A stretch of 64,000 bases of DNA, from assembly GCF_030814955.1 (NCBI RefSeq), contig NZ_JAUSWB010000002.1:434001-498000 (forward strand). The letters are read 5' to 3'. Shown here one piece after another: positions 44,221 through 52,328 of the stretch; the first letter of the stretch is position 1; each line of letters begins with the position of its first letter. Both the position numbers and the translations under genes were made by a program. The DNA comes from Planomicrobium stackebrandtii. GTDB taxonomy: Bacteria > Bacillota > Bacilli > Bacillales_A > Planococcaceae. A model generated the notes under the pieces. That model saw nothing but the letters and a program-made list of their open reading frames with translations. It did no database searches and was not told the origin of the DNA.

Positions 44221-44354
44221 GCCCGCTCATCAGCACTAAGCGAAGGCGCGTGCACCACCGCTGCCAAGCGACTCCAGAACTGCCCTCAATCTATCTACTA
44301 CAAACAAAGTTAGATTCTTTTTACCAAACAACACCAAGCTGAGGCGCGTCAAAG

Positions 44355-44420
44355 GAGGGGGTGGAGCAATAAGCCAGGCAGCGTTCTCCAGCTGCCCGGC
44401 TTATTGTGGGAACTTCCTCC
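44355..44420 (+). repeat. Long hairpin unit in copy III (first)
   Basis: GGAGGGGGTGGAGCAATAAG ... GGCAGC / AGCTGCC...GGCTTATTG then TTCCTCC. A second near-identical hairpin spans 44591-44657, so part b is tandemly duplicated with part a between. Confidence 0.8.
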
Positions 44421-44838
44421 AAAGCGACCGAAGCGAGTTATAGAACCCCACCCAAACACTCACACCACTCTCCAAGCGAAGGCGCGTGCACCACCGCTGC
44501 CAAGCGATTCCAGAACTGCCCTCCACCTATCTGCTTCAAACAAAGTCAGATTCTTTTTACCAAACAACCACCAAGCTGAGGCGCGTCAACGGAGGGGGTG
44601 GAGCAATAAGCCAGGCAGCGTTCTCCAGCTGCCTGGCTTATTGTGGGAACTCCCTCCAAAGCGACCGAAGCGATTTATAGAACCTCTACCCCGTACTTAC
44701 CACTCTCCCAATACTACTAAAAAAAGGAAATAAGCAGAGACTCCGAAAACCCAAAGTACCTAAAAAATTCGAAGAGGATTAACAAATAAGATAGCTTTGG
44801 AACCATGGACTTTTGATTGATAAACTGGAAAAATGAAG

Positions 44839-44866
44839 TTGACTTAATTATTTGATAATTTAGATA
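44839..44866 (+). promoter_or_regulatory. Possible SigA promoter of the second subtilase
   Basis: -35 TTGACT (44839-44844), 16-bp spacer, -10 TAGATA (44861-44866), 27 bp before the start codon. Confidence 0.42.
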
Positions 44867-44893
44867 AGGATCTCAGAATGAGGAGGAACAAGT

Positions 44894-47800
44894 ATGAAAA
44901 AAATGTTAGTATTGATGGCGATTTTATTATTGATGGTGAGCGGTCTGGGTGGATTCGGCAGTCCGCAGGTGCAGGCAGCGCCGGAACCGGAAGTCAAGCT
45001 GGCGCAGACGCTGCTCAAGCCGGAATCGCCGAAAGAGAAAGTGCGGGTCATCATCGAACTGCAGGAAGAACCGACGATCGAAGCGGCAACCTCACAAGGC
45101 GTGCTCTACAAAGAGCTGCCGGATGAGCAGAAACAGCGCATCGAAGCGGCGGCTGTAGCGAAGCAGCAAACCGTACAGACGGCGATTGCTGACGTGGCGC
45201 CGGCCATCGATTATCTCCAAACCTTCACCGCCGTCTTTAACGGCTTTTCGGCGGAAGTCGAGGCGGGGCAGGTGGCGGAAATCGCAGAGCTGCCAAGTGT
45301 CAAAGCGGTATACGAAGCGACTGAATACCAGCGTCCCACAATCAAACCGACCATGAAACACTCAAAAGAACTCGTGCAGGCGCAGCAGGCGTGGCGCGAT
45401 TATGGCTTTAAAGGAGAAGGCATGATTGTCGGCGTTATCGATTCCGGCATTGACCCGGATCATCAGGACATGGTGCTGACCAATAACACAACCGCTGCGT
45501 TGACACAAGCGGAAGTAGAGGCATTTGTTTCCGGCAGCGAAATAGAAGAAGGCAAGTTCTTTACACAGAAAGTGCCGTTTGGCTATAACTACATGGATGC
45601 CAATACGGAAATCCGGGACATAGCACCGGGCGCGTCGATGCACGGCATGCACGTGGCCGGAACGATTGGCGCTAACGGCAACGAAGAAAATGGCGGCATC
45701 AAAGGCGTCGCACCAGAAGCGCAGTTGCTGGCGCTGAAGGTGTTCGGGAATGATGCCAACTCTCCTTCGACGTTTGGCGACATTTACATCAAGGCAATCG
45801 ATGATTCCATCAAACTTGGCGTGGATGTCATCAACATGTCGCTCGGTGCAACGGCAGGGTTTGTCGATACGTCGAGCCCCGAACAGCAGGCAGTGGAACG
45901 GGCAACAAACAACGGAATTCTGGTAGCCATTTCCGCAGGCAATGAAGACCTGCGCGGTTCCGGCTTCTTGGCACCGTTTGCGGAAAACCAGGATTATGGC
46001 CTGATCGGCACACCGGGGACAGCCATTGATTCGCTGGGAGTGGCGTCTTTTGAAAACAGCGTCATTACCACCGACAGCTTTGTCTACCAAATAGCCGGCG
46101 CTGAGTCCGCACGTGCGCTGTACTTGCTGGCGAATGAAGCAGAGCCGGAAAGTTTGCCCGCGGATTCTTATGCAGTAGTGGATGCAGGGCTGGGGCAGCC
46201 GGCAGATTTTGAAGGAAAAGACGTCAACGGCAAATTTGCTTTGATTGCACGCGGCACGATTGCGTTTACGGAAAAAGCGTTTGCGGCTCAGGCGGCGGGG
46301 GCAGCAGGCGTGATCATTTACAACAACACGACCGGGCCGATCAATATGGAATCGGATCCGGCAATCACCATCCCGTTCATGTCAACGCTCCAGGCGGATG
46401 GTCTGGCCATGAAAGCGGCGCTTGATGGCGGCAAAGGAGTGACTGTTTCTTTTGACGGAGAGAAATTGGAAACGCCAAATCCGACCGCCGGCAAGATGAG
46501 TGATTTTACGTCCTGGGGGCCAACGCCGAACCTGGACTTTAAACCGGAAATCACAGCACCGGGCGGCAATATTTTCTCTACACTCAATGACAATGAATAC
46601 GGTTTGATGAGCGGAACGTCGATGGCGGCTCCTCACGTAGCGGGCGGAGCGGCGTTGTTGTTCCAGCGCATTGAAGAGCTTGGCTTAGAAGGGCGGGATC
46701 GCGTGAATTTTGCGAAAAACCTCATGATGAATACCGCCAATCCAGTCGAATTGACGGCGGGGCAATTTGTTTCTCCGCGCCGGCAAGGGGCAGGCTTGAT
46801 GCAATTGCACGACGCGCTGTCAACGGACATCATGCTGACCGACCAGGACAGCGGTGAAGCCAAAGTGGCATTAAAGGAAATTCAGAACAACCGCATGACC
46901 TTCACGCTGCAGGCTGAGAATTTCTCGGATACTGAAGCAACATACGCCGTGGCGGTCAATGCCCAAACAGATTACGTCACGAAGCTTCCGGAGCGGAACA
47001 TTAATGTGACGGATCCAAACCGTTCCGGTGCCAATGTGGTGACCGATCTTGTCAACATCACAGCACCCGAAACCGTGACGGTGCCAGCGAACGGCACAGC
47101 CGAAGTCCAGGTGACGATCGATGCCACGGCCTTGCAGGGACGTCCGGAATTTGCAGGGTTCACCAACGGCTTCTTCATTGACGGATTTATTACATTGACC
47201 GATGCCAATGAAGGCGTGACCGGCAATACGCCGCTTGCCGTTCCGTATTTCGGATTTAACGGGGGATGGGACGATGCACCGGTTTTTGACGACGTGGCAT
47301 GGGATCCTAATACATTTTTCGCCTCCACATTCCTGACTGATGACTTTGGAATGATCATCAATGGCGGCAGCCACCAGCAAGGCTTTGCACCTGAACGTTT
47401 CGCCTTTTCACCAAATGGCGATGGCAGCCGTGAATCGATCATTCCGGTGTTCTCATTGCTCCGCAACGCCAAGGGGCTGGAGATCAACGTGCTGGATGCG
47501 GACGGCAAAAAGCTGCGGACTTTGCAGACCGGAAAAAATTTAGTGAAAAATTATACCGACGTTTTCGCCTATTATTATGACCCGCTCAATGAGTGGAACG
47601 GAGAAGTATTGGGTGAGATGGTGGCAGACGGCAAGTATCAGATTGAAATGCGCGCCGTTATTGATTATCCGAATGCCGAATGGCAGTCGCTGAAGATTCC
47701 GATTTTGGTTGATACGGTAGCGCCTGCTGCAAGCGCTGCGCTCAATGCGGAAACCAAAACCGTGACAGTCGCGAGTTTTGCGGATAATACAGGGGGCGGG

Positions 47801-48553
47801 GGAGCGGATCGCTGGGAAGTGTTCCTCAACAACGTCGAGCTGACGGAAAATCCGGATACCTTTGAAGACGAATCACTGGCACCAGTGACCACCAGCTATG
47901 TTGTGCCGGTCGACATAAAAGAAGGTGACGTGCTAAAAGCAGTTTTCCATGACACCGCTGGCAATAAAACCGAAGTACCGCTGACAGGGGGAGTCGCTGA
48001 TACCGAAAAACCAGGAGTGTCCATCATTTCACCGGGGTTGTTTGAAGTATTGAGCACTCAGCGCGTGGATGTGTTCGGCAGCGTGGAAGACCCATCACGC
48101 ATCGTCTCGGTTACCATCAATGATGAAAAAGCCGATCGATTTGACGGCCTGTTTTTCCAGCATACCTTAACATTGGAAGACGGCCGCAACGACATCACAG
48201 CCAAAGCGATTGACGAAGCAGGCAATGAACTTGAAGTACGAAGCCAAGTGCTCATCGATACCCAGCCGGCCCAGCTCGAGCTGCTGGACGTACCGGAGAC
48301 AGTAGAAGCCGATCAGGATAGTGCGGAAGTGAGTTTTAGTGTCACAGACAATATGGACGATATCCGGGTCTACTTGACCGACAGTGAGGTCTACAGCCAA
48401 ACGATGACCGAGCCATATGGCGAAGGAGAATTTGACGAAGAAATCACCATTACAGTGCCTGTTGAAAGTCCTGGAGAAAACGAGTTCACCTTGAAAGTAG
48501 TGGATGCGGCAGGGCTCATCACAGAAGAAACTTTTGTTATCACAAAAGAATAA
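44894..48553 (+). CDS. Secreted Vpr-like subtilase (S8) with PA domain, no SLH
   Basis: 1219 residues from ATG at 44894 (GAGGA upstream). Signal peptide about 1-28 (LVLMAILLLMVSGLGGFGSP). Prodomain about 50-150, S8 with Asp183 (VGVIDSGIDP), His250 (MHGMHVAGTIGANG) and Ser576 (GTSMAAPHVAGG), inserted PA domain (GKFALIARGTIAFTEKA), then Fn3/Ig-like repeats. It aligns with the upstream SLH subtilase nearly end to end but stops at FVITKE, just where the SLH triplet would begin. The gene uses clearly more GC-rich codons than its paralogue. It is probably released into the medium while the sister protein stays on the wall. Confidence 0.93.
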   Translation: MKKMLVLMAILLLMVSGLGGFGSPQVQAAPEPEVKLAQTLLKPESPKEKVRVIIELQEEPTIEAATSQGVLYKELPDEQKQRIEAAAVAKQQTVQTAIADVAPAIDYLQTFTAVFNGFSAEVEAGQVAEIAELPSVKAVYEATEYQRPTIKPTMKHSKELVQAQQAWRDYGFKGEGMIVGVIDSGIDPDHQDMVLTNNTTAALTQAEVEAFVSGSEIEEGKFFTQKVPFGYNYMDANTEIRDIAPGASMHGMHVAGTIGANGNEENGGIKGVAPEAQLLALKVFGNDANSPSTFGDIYIKAIDDSIKLGVDVINMSLGATAGFVDTSSPEQQAVERATNNGILVAISAGNEDLRGSGFLAPFAENQDYGLIGTPGTAIDSLGVASFENSVITTDSFVYQIAGAESARALYLLANEAEPESLPADSYAVVDAGLGQPADFEGKDVNGKFALIARGTIAFTEKAFAAQAAGAAGVIIYNNTTGPINMESDPAITIPFMSTLQADGLAMKAALDGGKGVTVSFDGEKLETPNPTAGKMSDFTSWGPTPNLDFKPEITAPGGNIFSTLNDNEYGLMSGTSMAAPHVAGGAALLFQRIEELGLEGRDRVNFAKNLMMNTANPVELTAGQFVSPRRQGAGLMQLHDALSTDIMLTDQDSGEAKVALKEIQNNRMTFTLQAENFSDTEATYAVAVNAQTDYVTKLPERNINVTDPNRSGANVVTDLVNITAPETVTVPANGTAEVQVTIDATALQGRPEFAGFTNGFFIDGFITLTDANEGVTGNTPLAVPYFGFNGGWDDAPVFDDVAWDPNTFFASTFLTDDFGMIINGGSHQQGFAPERFAFSPNGDGSRESIIPVFSLLRNAKGLEINVLDADGKKLRTLQTGKNLVKNYTDVFAYYYDPLNEWNGEVLGEMVADGKYQIEMRAVIDYPNAEWQSLKIPILVDTVAPAASAALNAETKTVTVASFADNTGGGGADRWEVFLNNVELTENPDTFEDESLAPVTTSYVVPVDIKEGDVLKAVFHDTAGNKTEVPLTGGVADTEKPGVSIISPGLFEVLSTQRVDVFGSVEDPSRIVSVTINDEKADRFDGLFFQHTLTLEDGRNDITAKAIDEAGNELEVRSQVLIDTQPAQLELLDVPETVEADQDSAEVSFSVTDNMDDIRVYLTDSEVYSQTMTEPYGEGEFDEEITITVPVESPGENEFTLKVVDAAGLITEETFVITKE

Positions 48554-48568
48554 TGAGCATGCATGGTA

Positions 48569-48600
48569 AAAAGCCGGGAGAAACTTCTCCCGGCTTTTGT
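48569..48600 (+). terminator. Rho-independent terminator
   Basis: AAAAGCCGGGAG / CTCCCGGCTTTT, six-base loop, T-run. Confidence 0.88.
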
Positions 48601-48603
48601 TTG

Positions 48604-48636
48604 GAATTGTTTGGGTGCCTGGCACCCAAACAATTC
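48604..48636. repeat. REP-like palindrome 1
   Basis: Perfect palindrome GAATTGTTTGGGTGCC-T-GGCACCCAAACAATTC (16+1+16). The same unit recurs at 49390 and 52277, around the RAYT transposase gene. Confidence 0.85.
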
Positions 48637-48806
48637 AAAAAAATTTTTGAAGCCAATTTGGCAAGATTCCAGAAGCTTTAATGATGAAAAACTATTTTTG
48701 AACTCTTTATCCATAGTCAAATATAAGTTATTCCCTTTTCGCAACAATTGACGGAAATGGACGTTCTTTCTACTATAAAAGAAGGTTCAAAGAAGGAGGA
48801 TGAAAA

Positions 48807-49424
48807 ATGGGAAGAAGCCGGCGCATCTGGAATCCGGACGCATATGAACATGTAGTGATGAGAGGCAATAACAGGCAGGCGATTTTCCAGGGAGAAGCGG
48901 ATAAAGCTGCTTTTTTCAGGGTATTAACCTATGCCCACAACAAATATCCATTTACGATTCTGGCATATTGCCTGATGACAAACCACTATCACTTGTTGAT
49001 AAAGTCGGCCGAAGTGCCGTTGGGAAAACTGATGGCCCTTATTAACAAACGGTACAGTGATTACTATAAGAAAAAATATAACTACAGCGGCTATTTTTAC
49101 GAAAGCCGCTATTACTCCAGTAAAGCCATCACCCATAAAAGTACTCTTGCCATCAGCCGCTACATCCATAGAAACCCTATCAATACCGCTGAACCGATGG
49201 TGGAGGATATGAAGGATTATCCATACAGCTCCTACAGGTTATACGCAGCGTCCCACCGTTCTCCATACGATTTCCTCGATTTAACGTACCTGCCCACAAT
49301 TTTACTCCCACCCTATTCCAGTTGTTTAGCGGATTATTTGTTGTATTGCGAAGAGCCGGATCTTCCAAACATAAAAAGCCAAGAAGAGAATTGTTTGGGT
49401 GCCTGGCACCCAAACAATATATAA
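48807..49424 (+). CDS. REP-associated tyrosine transposase (RAYT, IS200/Y1-like)
   Basis: 205 residues. N-terminal RRIWNPDAYEHVVMRGNNRQ, the HUH motif in CLMTNHYHLLIK, a GYFYESRYYSSK region with candidate catalytic tyrosines, and SRYIHRNPI are the hallmarks of the Y1/RAYT family. These act in trans on short REP palindromes rather than moving as an IS with long ends. ATG has AAGGAGGATGAAAA upstream. The last eleven residues (NCLGAWHPNNI) are encoded by REP palindrome 2 itself, so the gene reads into the repeat and stops just behind it. REP 1 lies 170 bp upstream. It may be active, as the frame is intact. Confidence 0.9.
   Translation: MGRSRRIWNPDAYEHVVMRGNNRQAIFQGEADKAAFFRVLTYAHNKYPFTILAYCLMTNHYHLLIKSAEVPLGKLMALINKRYSDYYKKKYNYSGYFYESRYYSSKAITHKSTLAISRYIHRNPINTAEPMVEDMKDYPYSSYRLYAASHRSPYDFLDLTYLPTILLPPYSSCLADYLLYCEEPDLPNIKSQEENCLGAWHPNNI
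49390..49418. repeat. REP-like palindrome 2, overlapping the RAYT 3' end
   Basis: ATTGTTTGGGTGCC-T-GGCACCCAAACAAT, 14-bp arms; the outer bases differ from REP 1. It encodes the C-terminal residues of the transposase. Confidence 0.85.
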
Positions 49425-49447
49425 TAGAAGAAAAAGGGGCAAGCCGG

Positions 49448-50482
49448 ATGAAAAAAATTGTGATTGGCTTTGCAGTGGCACTGGCTATACCTGTTGTAAT
49501 CATCATCGGTCTCTTAATCTCGTTATACCTGGAACGGGCCGAAGAATCTCAAGCCGAGGATGACAAAGCAACGGCGTATATTAGCGAAAAATATGGCATG
49601 GAGGCTATGATTGTCAATAAAACGGAACCGAATTTCGTCGAATCTCTTGGCTATCAAATGGCTTTTGAGGAACAGCCAGATTTGGTCTTTACCGTCGAAG
49701 TGCACTTAGATAATTATGCTACCGTTTACCGCGATGATTATAAGGTTATCCGGGCAACTCAGGAAATTCAGCAGCAAGTCAAAGAGCTGATGCCGCAACT
49801 CGAGGAGCTCGGGTTTACGGAAAATCCATCTGAAGAACTGGTCCATCACATTTTAAAGAACATAGCGACAGGCGAGGTGGCTCGCTTCCTGAACTTGTCG
49901 TCTGAAAGCGACTACGCAACTTTGGAAATGGCTGAAATTGAGGCGATGGCCACACTGTTCAGACTCGTGAAAGAGCATAACTTGGACATCCATCTCATTG
50001 GTTTGGCGAGTAAACAGGATGCGTCGAGCATAGGCATGGATCTGCGCGAAATGGAGGACGTTGACAGCATTGAAGAAATTCAGGCTGCCATCCTTCAGAC
50101 AAATCCAAGGCTGTTCAATGATGAACTAAATGCCACGTGGCAAGATGCCGCGGCGCAAGCCGAAACAGAACGTTTTCGTTTTCACAACGAATCAGACGAA
50201 AACTGGCTCGTGTGCCAACAAGTCAAAAAGGGCAGATGTATCATCCTCAAAGCCACCGTTACTTTTGAAGCGGGACAGTTTAGCAAACAGAACCCGAATT
50301 TAGCAGACGATATGGAAGCAATCTTTGGATTTTTCGACGCTATGGAACCTGCCCCTGCCGCAGTAGATCTGGAGTTGGCTGAAGTTGGGTCAGACATGGA
50401 TCCAAGCTATTTGTCCTTGCACGAACGCCAGGATTTTGAATCCACTGAAGAATTGATTGAAGACATGCTGCATTGGGAGTAG
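49448..50482 (+). CDS. Membrane-anchored paralogue 1 of a tandem triplet
   Basis: 344 residues from ATG at 49448; an upstream in-frame extension runs through REP 2 and is rejected. One N-terminal helix (IGFAVALAIPVVIIIGLLIS) followed by a long acidic extracytoplasmic part. A short motif, AYISEKYGMEA, begins it, then LGYQMAFEEQPDLVFTVEVH, LMPQLEELGFTENP, IGMDLREMEDVDSIEEI, AAQAETERFRFHNE and a paired Cys region (CQQVKKGRC). The two following genes share every one of the early motifs. The start resembles small YfjL/DUF3139-type proteins, but I would not assign a function. Begins 23 bp after the RAYT stop. Confidence 0.75.
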   Translation: MKKIVIGFAVALAIPVVIIIGLLISLYLERAEESQAEDDKATAYISEKYGMEAMIVNKTEPNFVESLGYQMAFEEQPDLVFTVEVHLDNYATVYRDDYKVIRATQEIQQQVKELMPQLEELGFTENPSEELVHHILKNIATGEVARFLNLSSESDYATLEMAEIEAMATLFRLVKEHNLDIHLIGLASKQDASSIGMDLREMEDVDSIEEIQAAILQTNPRLFNDELNATWQDAAAQAETERFRFHNESDENWLVCQQVKKGRCIILKATVTFEAGQFSKQNPNLADDMEAIFGFFDAMEPAPAAVDLELAEVGSDMDPSYLSLHERQDFESTEELIEDMLHWE

Positions 50483-50530
50483 AAAATATTGTACAACTAA
50501 AACCAATAGCAGAATAAAGGAGCACACCGG

Positions 50531-51229
50531 ATGAAAAAGAAACTCCCGATGATTTTAGCTGTATGTGTAGTGGCGGTGACTCTAGGCATTCTGATCATCT
50601 TCGGTGCCTTGTTCTGGCTTTTTGTTGGCCACGCGAACGATTCTCAAATCGAAGATGACAAAGCGATAGAGTTTATTGAAGAAAAGTACGGCATGGAAGC
50701 CAAGATTGTCAGTATTAACGTAGGGGATTTTGTGGAAGGGCAAAGCTATGAAATGGCTTTTGAGGAGCAGGCAGATGTGGTTTTCACCGTCAAAAAAGAG
50801 CGGGAAAACGGTGCCACCGTTTATTGGGATGATTATGAACCGGTACTCGGAACTCACGAAGCGCAGCAGCAAGTGAATAAACTGATGCCGCAAATCGAAG
50901 AACTCGGTTTTACCAAGCCTTTAGGCGGCCCGATGGTTCGGCATGCGGCAAAAGATACAAAAACAGGCGAGACGGCTCGCAGACTGGTTTTAGAGACGGA
51001 AACCAGTTATAAAACCCTCGAGGCGAATGAACTCCAAGGAATCATGAAGCTGTTGGATTTATTAAGAAATCAAAACATCGATGTCCAAGTAATCAAGCTT
51101 TCGAACAGGTGGGAGCCGGATGGAATCGTCCTGGACCTTCGCGAAATAGAAGGGATCCAGAGTGTTGAAGAAGTAGAGGCGTATATCGTTTCAAAGACTC
51201 CTGGCGATCCAGTTCAGGTTGACGACTAA
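50531..51229 (+). CDS. Membrane-anchored paralogue 2 (C-terminally short)
   Basis: 232 residues. ATG with AAAGGAG eight bases upstream. Helix about 7-33 (ILAVCVVAVTLGILIIFGAL), then EFIEEKYGMEAKIVS-like start (FIEEKYGMEAKI), QSYEMAFEEQADVVFTV, LMPQIEELGFTKP and VLDLREIEGIQSVEEVEAYI. It ends there: the last 110 residues present in copies 1 and 3 (the AETERFRF part and the Cys pair) are missing. The reading frame closes cleanly with a stop and the next gene follows 20 bp on, so this looks like a stable short form or an old 3' deletion. Confidence 0.75.
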   Translation: MKKKLPMILAVCVVAVTLGILIIFGALFWLFVGHANDSQIEDDKAIEFIEEKYGMEAKIVSINVGDFVEGQSYEMAFEEQADVVFTVKKERENGATVYWDDYEPVLGTHEAQQQVNKLMPQIEELGFTKPLGGPMVRHAAKDTKTGETARRLVLETETSYKTLEANELQGIMKLLDLLRNQNIDVQVIKLSNRWEPDGIVLDLREIEGIQSVEEVEAYIVSKTPGDPVQVDD

Positions 51230-51249
51230 GCGAGGAAGGAAATGGGAAC

Positions 51250-52272
51250 ATGAGGCAAAAAATCAAACCTGGCGTGGCAATCCTTATACTAGCAAGTCTA
51301 GCAGCCGTAATTTGGGTATTCTTCAGCTTTCAGAAAGACAACAGGCTGGCTGCAGAATATATAGAAGAAAAGTATGGGATGGAAGTTGAAATCATCAGTG
51401 AAACCCAGCCAAACTTCGTGGACGGGCATAGCTACGAAATGGCCTTTAAAGAACAGGAGGACCTGGTCTTCACCGTCACCGAACATGAAGAAAACTACGC
51501 CACCATTTATCGGGACGATTATAAGCCATTGCATAAGGCCTACGAAGCGCAGCAGAAGGCAGAGAGTCTCATGCCGCAGTTGGAGGAGCTCGGATTTACA
51601 GCTCCTCCAGAGGGGGCGCTCATTGAACAAGTAGTGAAAAACACAATAACCGATGAAGCGGTCCGCTGGCTGGGGCTGGGGACTGAAAACAGTTTTGAAA
51701 CCATCGAACTGGCAGAAATTGAGGCACTCACAAAGCTTCTGGAGCTTGTAAGGGAACAGAATATTGATGTCCACATCATCAATGTTTCCGATGGCCAGAA
51801 AGGAAATGGCGTTGCCATGGACTTGCGCGAAATGGACGAGGTTCAAAGTATCGAAGAAGTGGCGGCTTATATCAATGTCAGCATTCTCAGCGAGTTGGGT
51901 CCGGCAGGCGAACGGATGCAAGCCAAATGGCAGGAATCAGCCATTCAATCCGAAACCGAGCGTTTCCGCTTTTATGATGAGTGGAACGATCAATGGATCA
52001 GCTGCCACCAGGCGAATGACGCAGGCGATTGCATCAATCTATTGGCAAATATCACTTTCGCTCCAGGCGAACTCAGCCGGCAAAATCCTCATCTCGAGGA
52101 AGATCTGGACGCCATCTTCGATTTCTTCGACAGCATCAGGCCCAAGCTGATTGCCGTTGATCTGGTGATGGTCGATCCCGAACGGGAAGGAAACCCGGTC
52201 CGCTTCTTTTTAAGGGAACGCGAACAGTACGCCTCGACTGAAGAATTGATCAAGGATCTGGTGAAAGATTAA
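51250..52272 (+). CDS. Membrane-anchored paralogue 3
   Basis: 340 residues. ATG at 51250 with GGAAGGAAATGGGAAC upstream. Helix about 8-25 (VAILILASLAAVIWVFFSF), then YIEEKYGMEVEIIS, HSYEMAFKEQEDLVFTVTEH, LMPQLEELGFTAPP, AMDLREMDEVQSIEEV, IQSETERFRFYDE and a Cys pair (CHQANDAGDC). Full-length sister of copy 1. REP palindrome 3 begins five bases after its stop. The triplet is thus bracketed by REP 2 and REP 3. Tandem sets of diverging membrane-anchored paralogues often reflect immunity or surface variation, but that is only a suggestion. Confidence 0.75.
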   Translation: MRQKIKPGVAILILASLAAVIWVFFSFQKDNRLAAEYIEEKYGMEVEIISETQPNFVDGHSYEMAFKEQEDLVFTVTEHEENYATIYRDDYKPLHKAYEAQQKAESLMPQLEELGFTAPPEGALIEQVVKNTITDEAVRWLGLGTENSFETIELAEIEALTKLLELVREQNIDVHIINVSDGQKGNGVAMDLREMDEVQSIEEVAAYINVSILSELGPAGERMQAKWQESAIQSETERFRFYDEWNDQWISCHQANDAGDCINLLANITFAPGELSRQNPHLEEDLDAIFDFFDSIRPKLIAVDLVMVDPEREGNPVRFFLREREQYASTEELIKDLVKD

Positions 52273-52276
52273 AAAA

Positions 52277-52307
52277 AATTGTTTGGGTGCCAGGCACCCA
52301 AACAATT
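52277..52307. repeat. REP-like palindrome 3
   Basis: AATTGTTTGGGTGCC-A-GGCACCCAAACAATT, perfect 15-bp arms with an A in the centre. With flanking A- and T-runs it could also act as a terminator for the paralogue triplet. Confidence 0.85.
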
Positions 52308-52328
52308 AAAAAAGTGAGCTGACCTGCA

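Larger units (their letters stand above)
43602..44690 (+). repeat. Composite intergenic element, copy III
   Basis: Same order as copy I: truncated GC-rich block (43602-43655), palindrome block (43715-43795), array B (43858-43962), core (about 43963-44104, with CACAAAGTTCAAGCCC), array A inverted (44105-44220), alternating hairpins (44221-44690). A 213-codon minus-strand frame (43595-44236) runs through it without a ribosome site; its heptad look follows from the 21-bp period. Confidence 0.85.

Noticed and set aside
45362-46090. 242-codon minus-strand frame opposite the second subtilase
   Set aside because: Shadow frame; the sense strand carries the S8 catalytic motifs.
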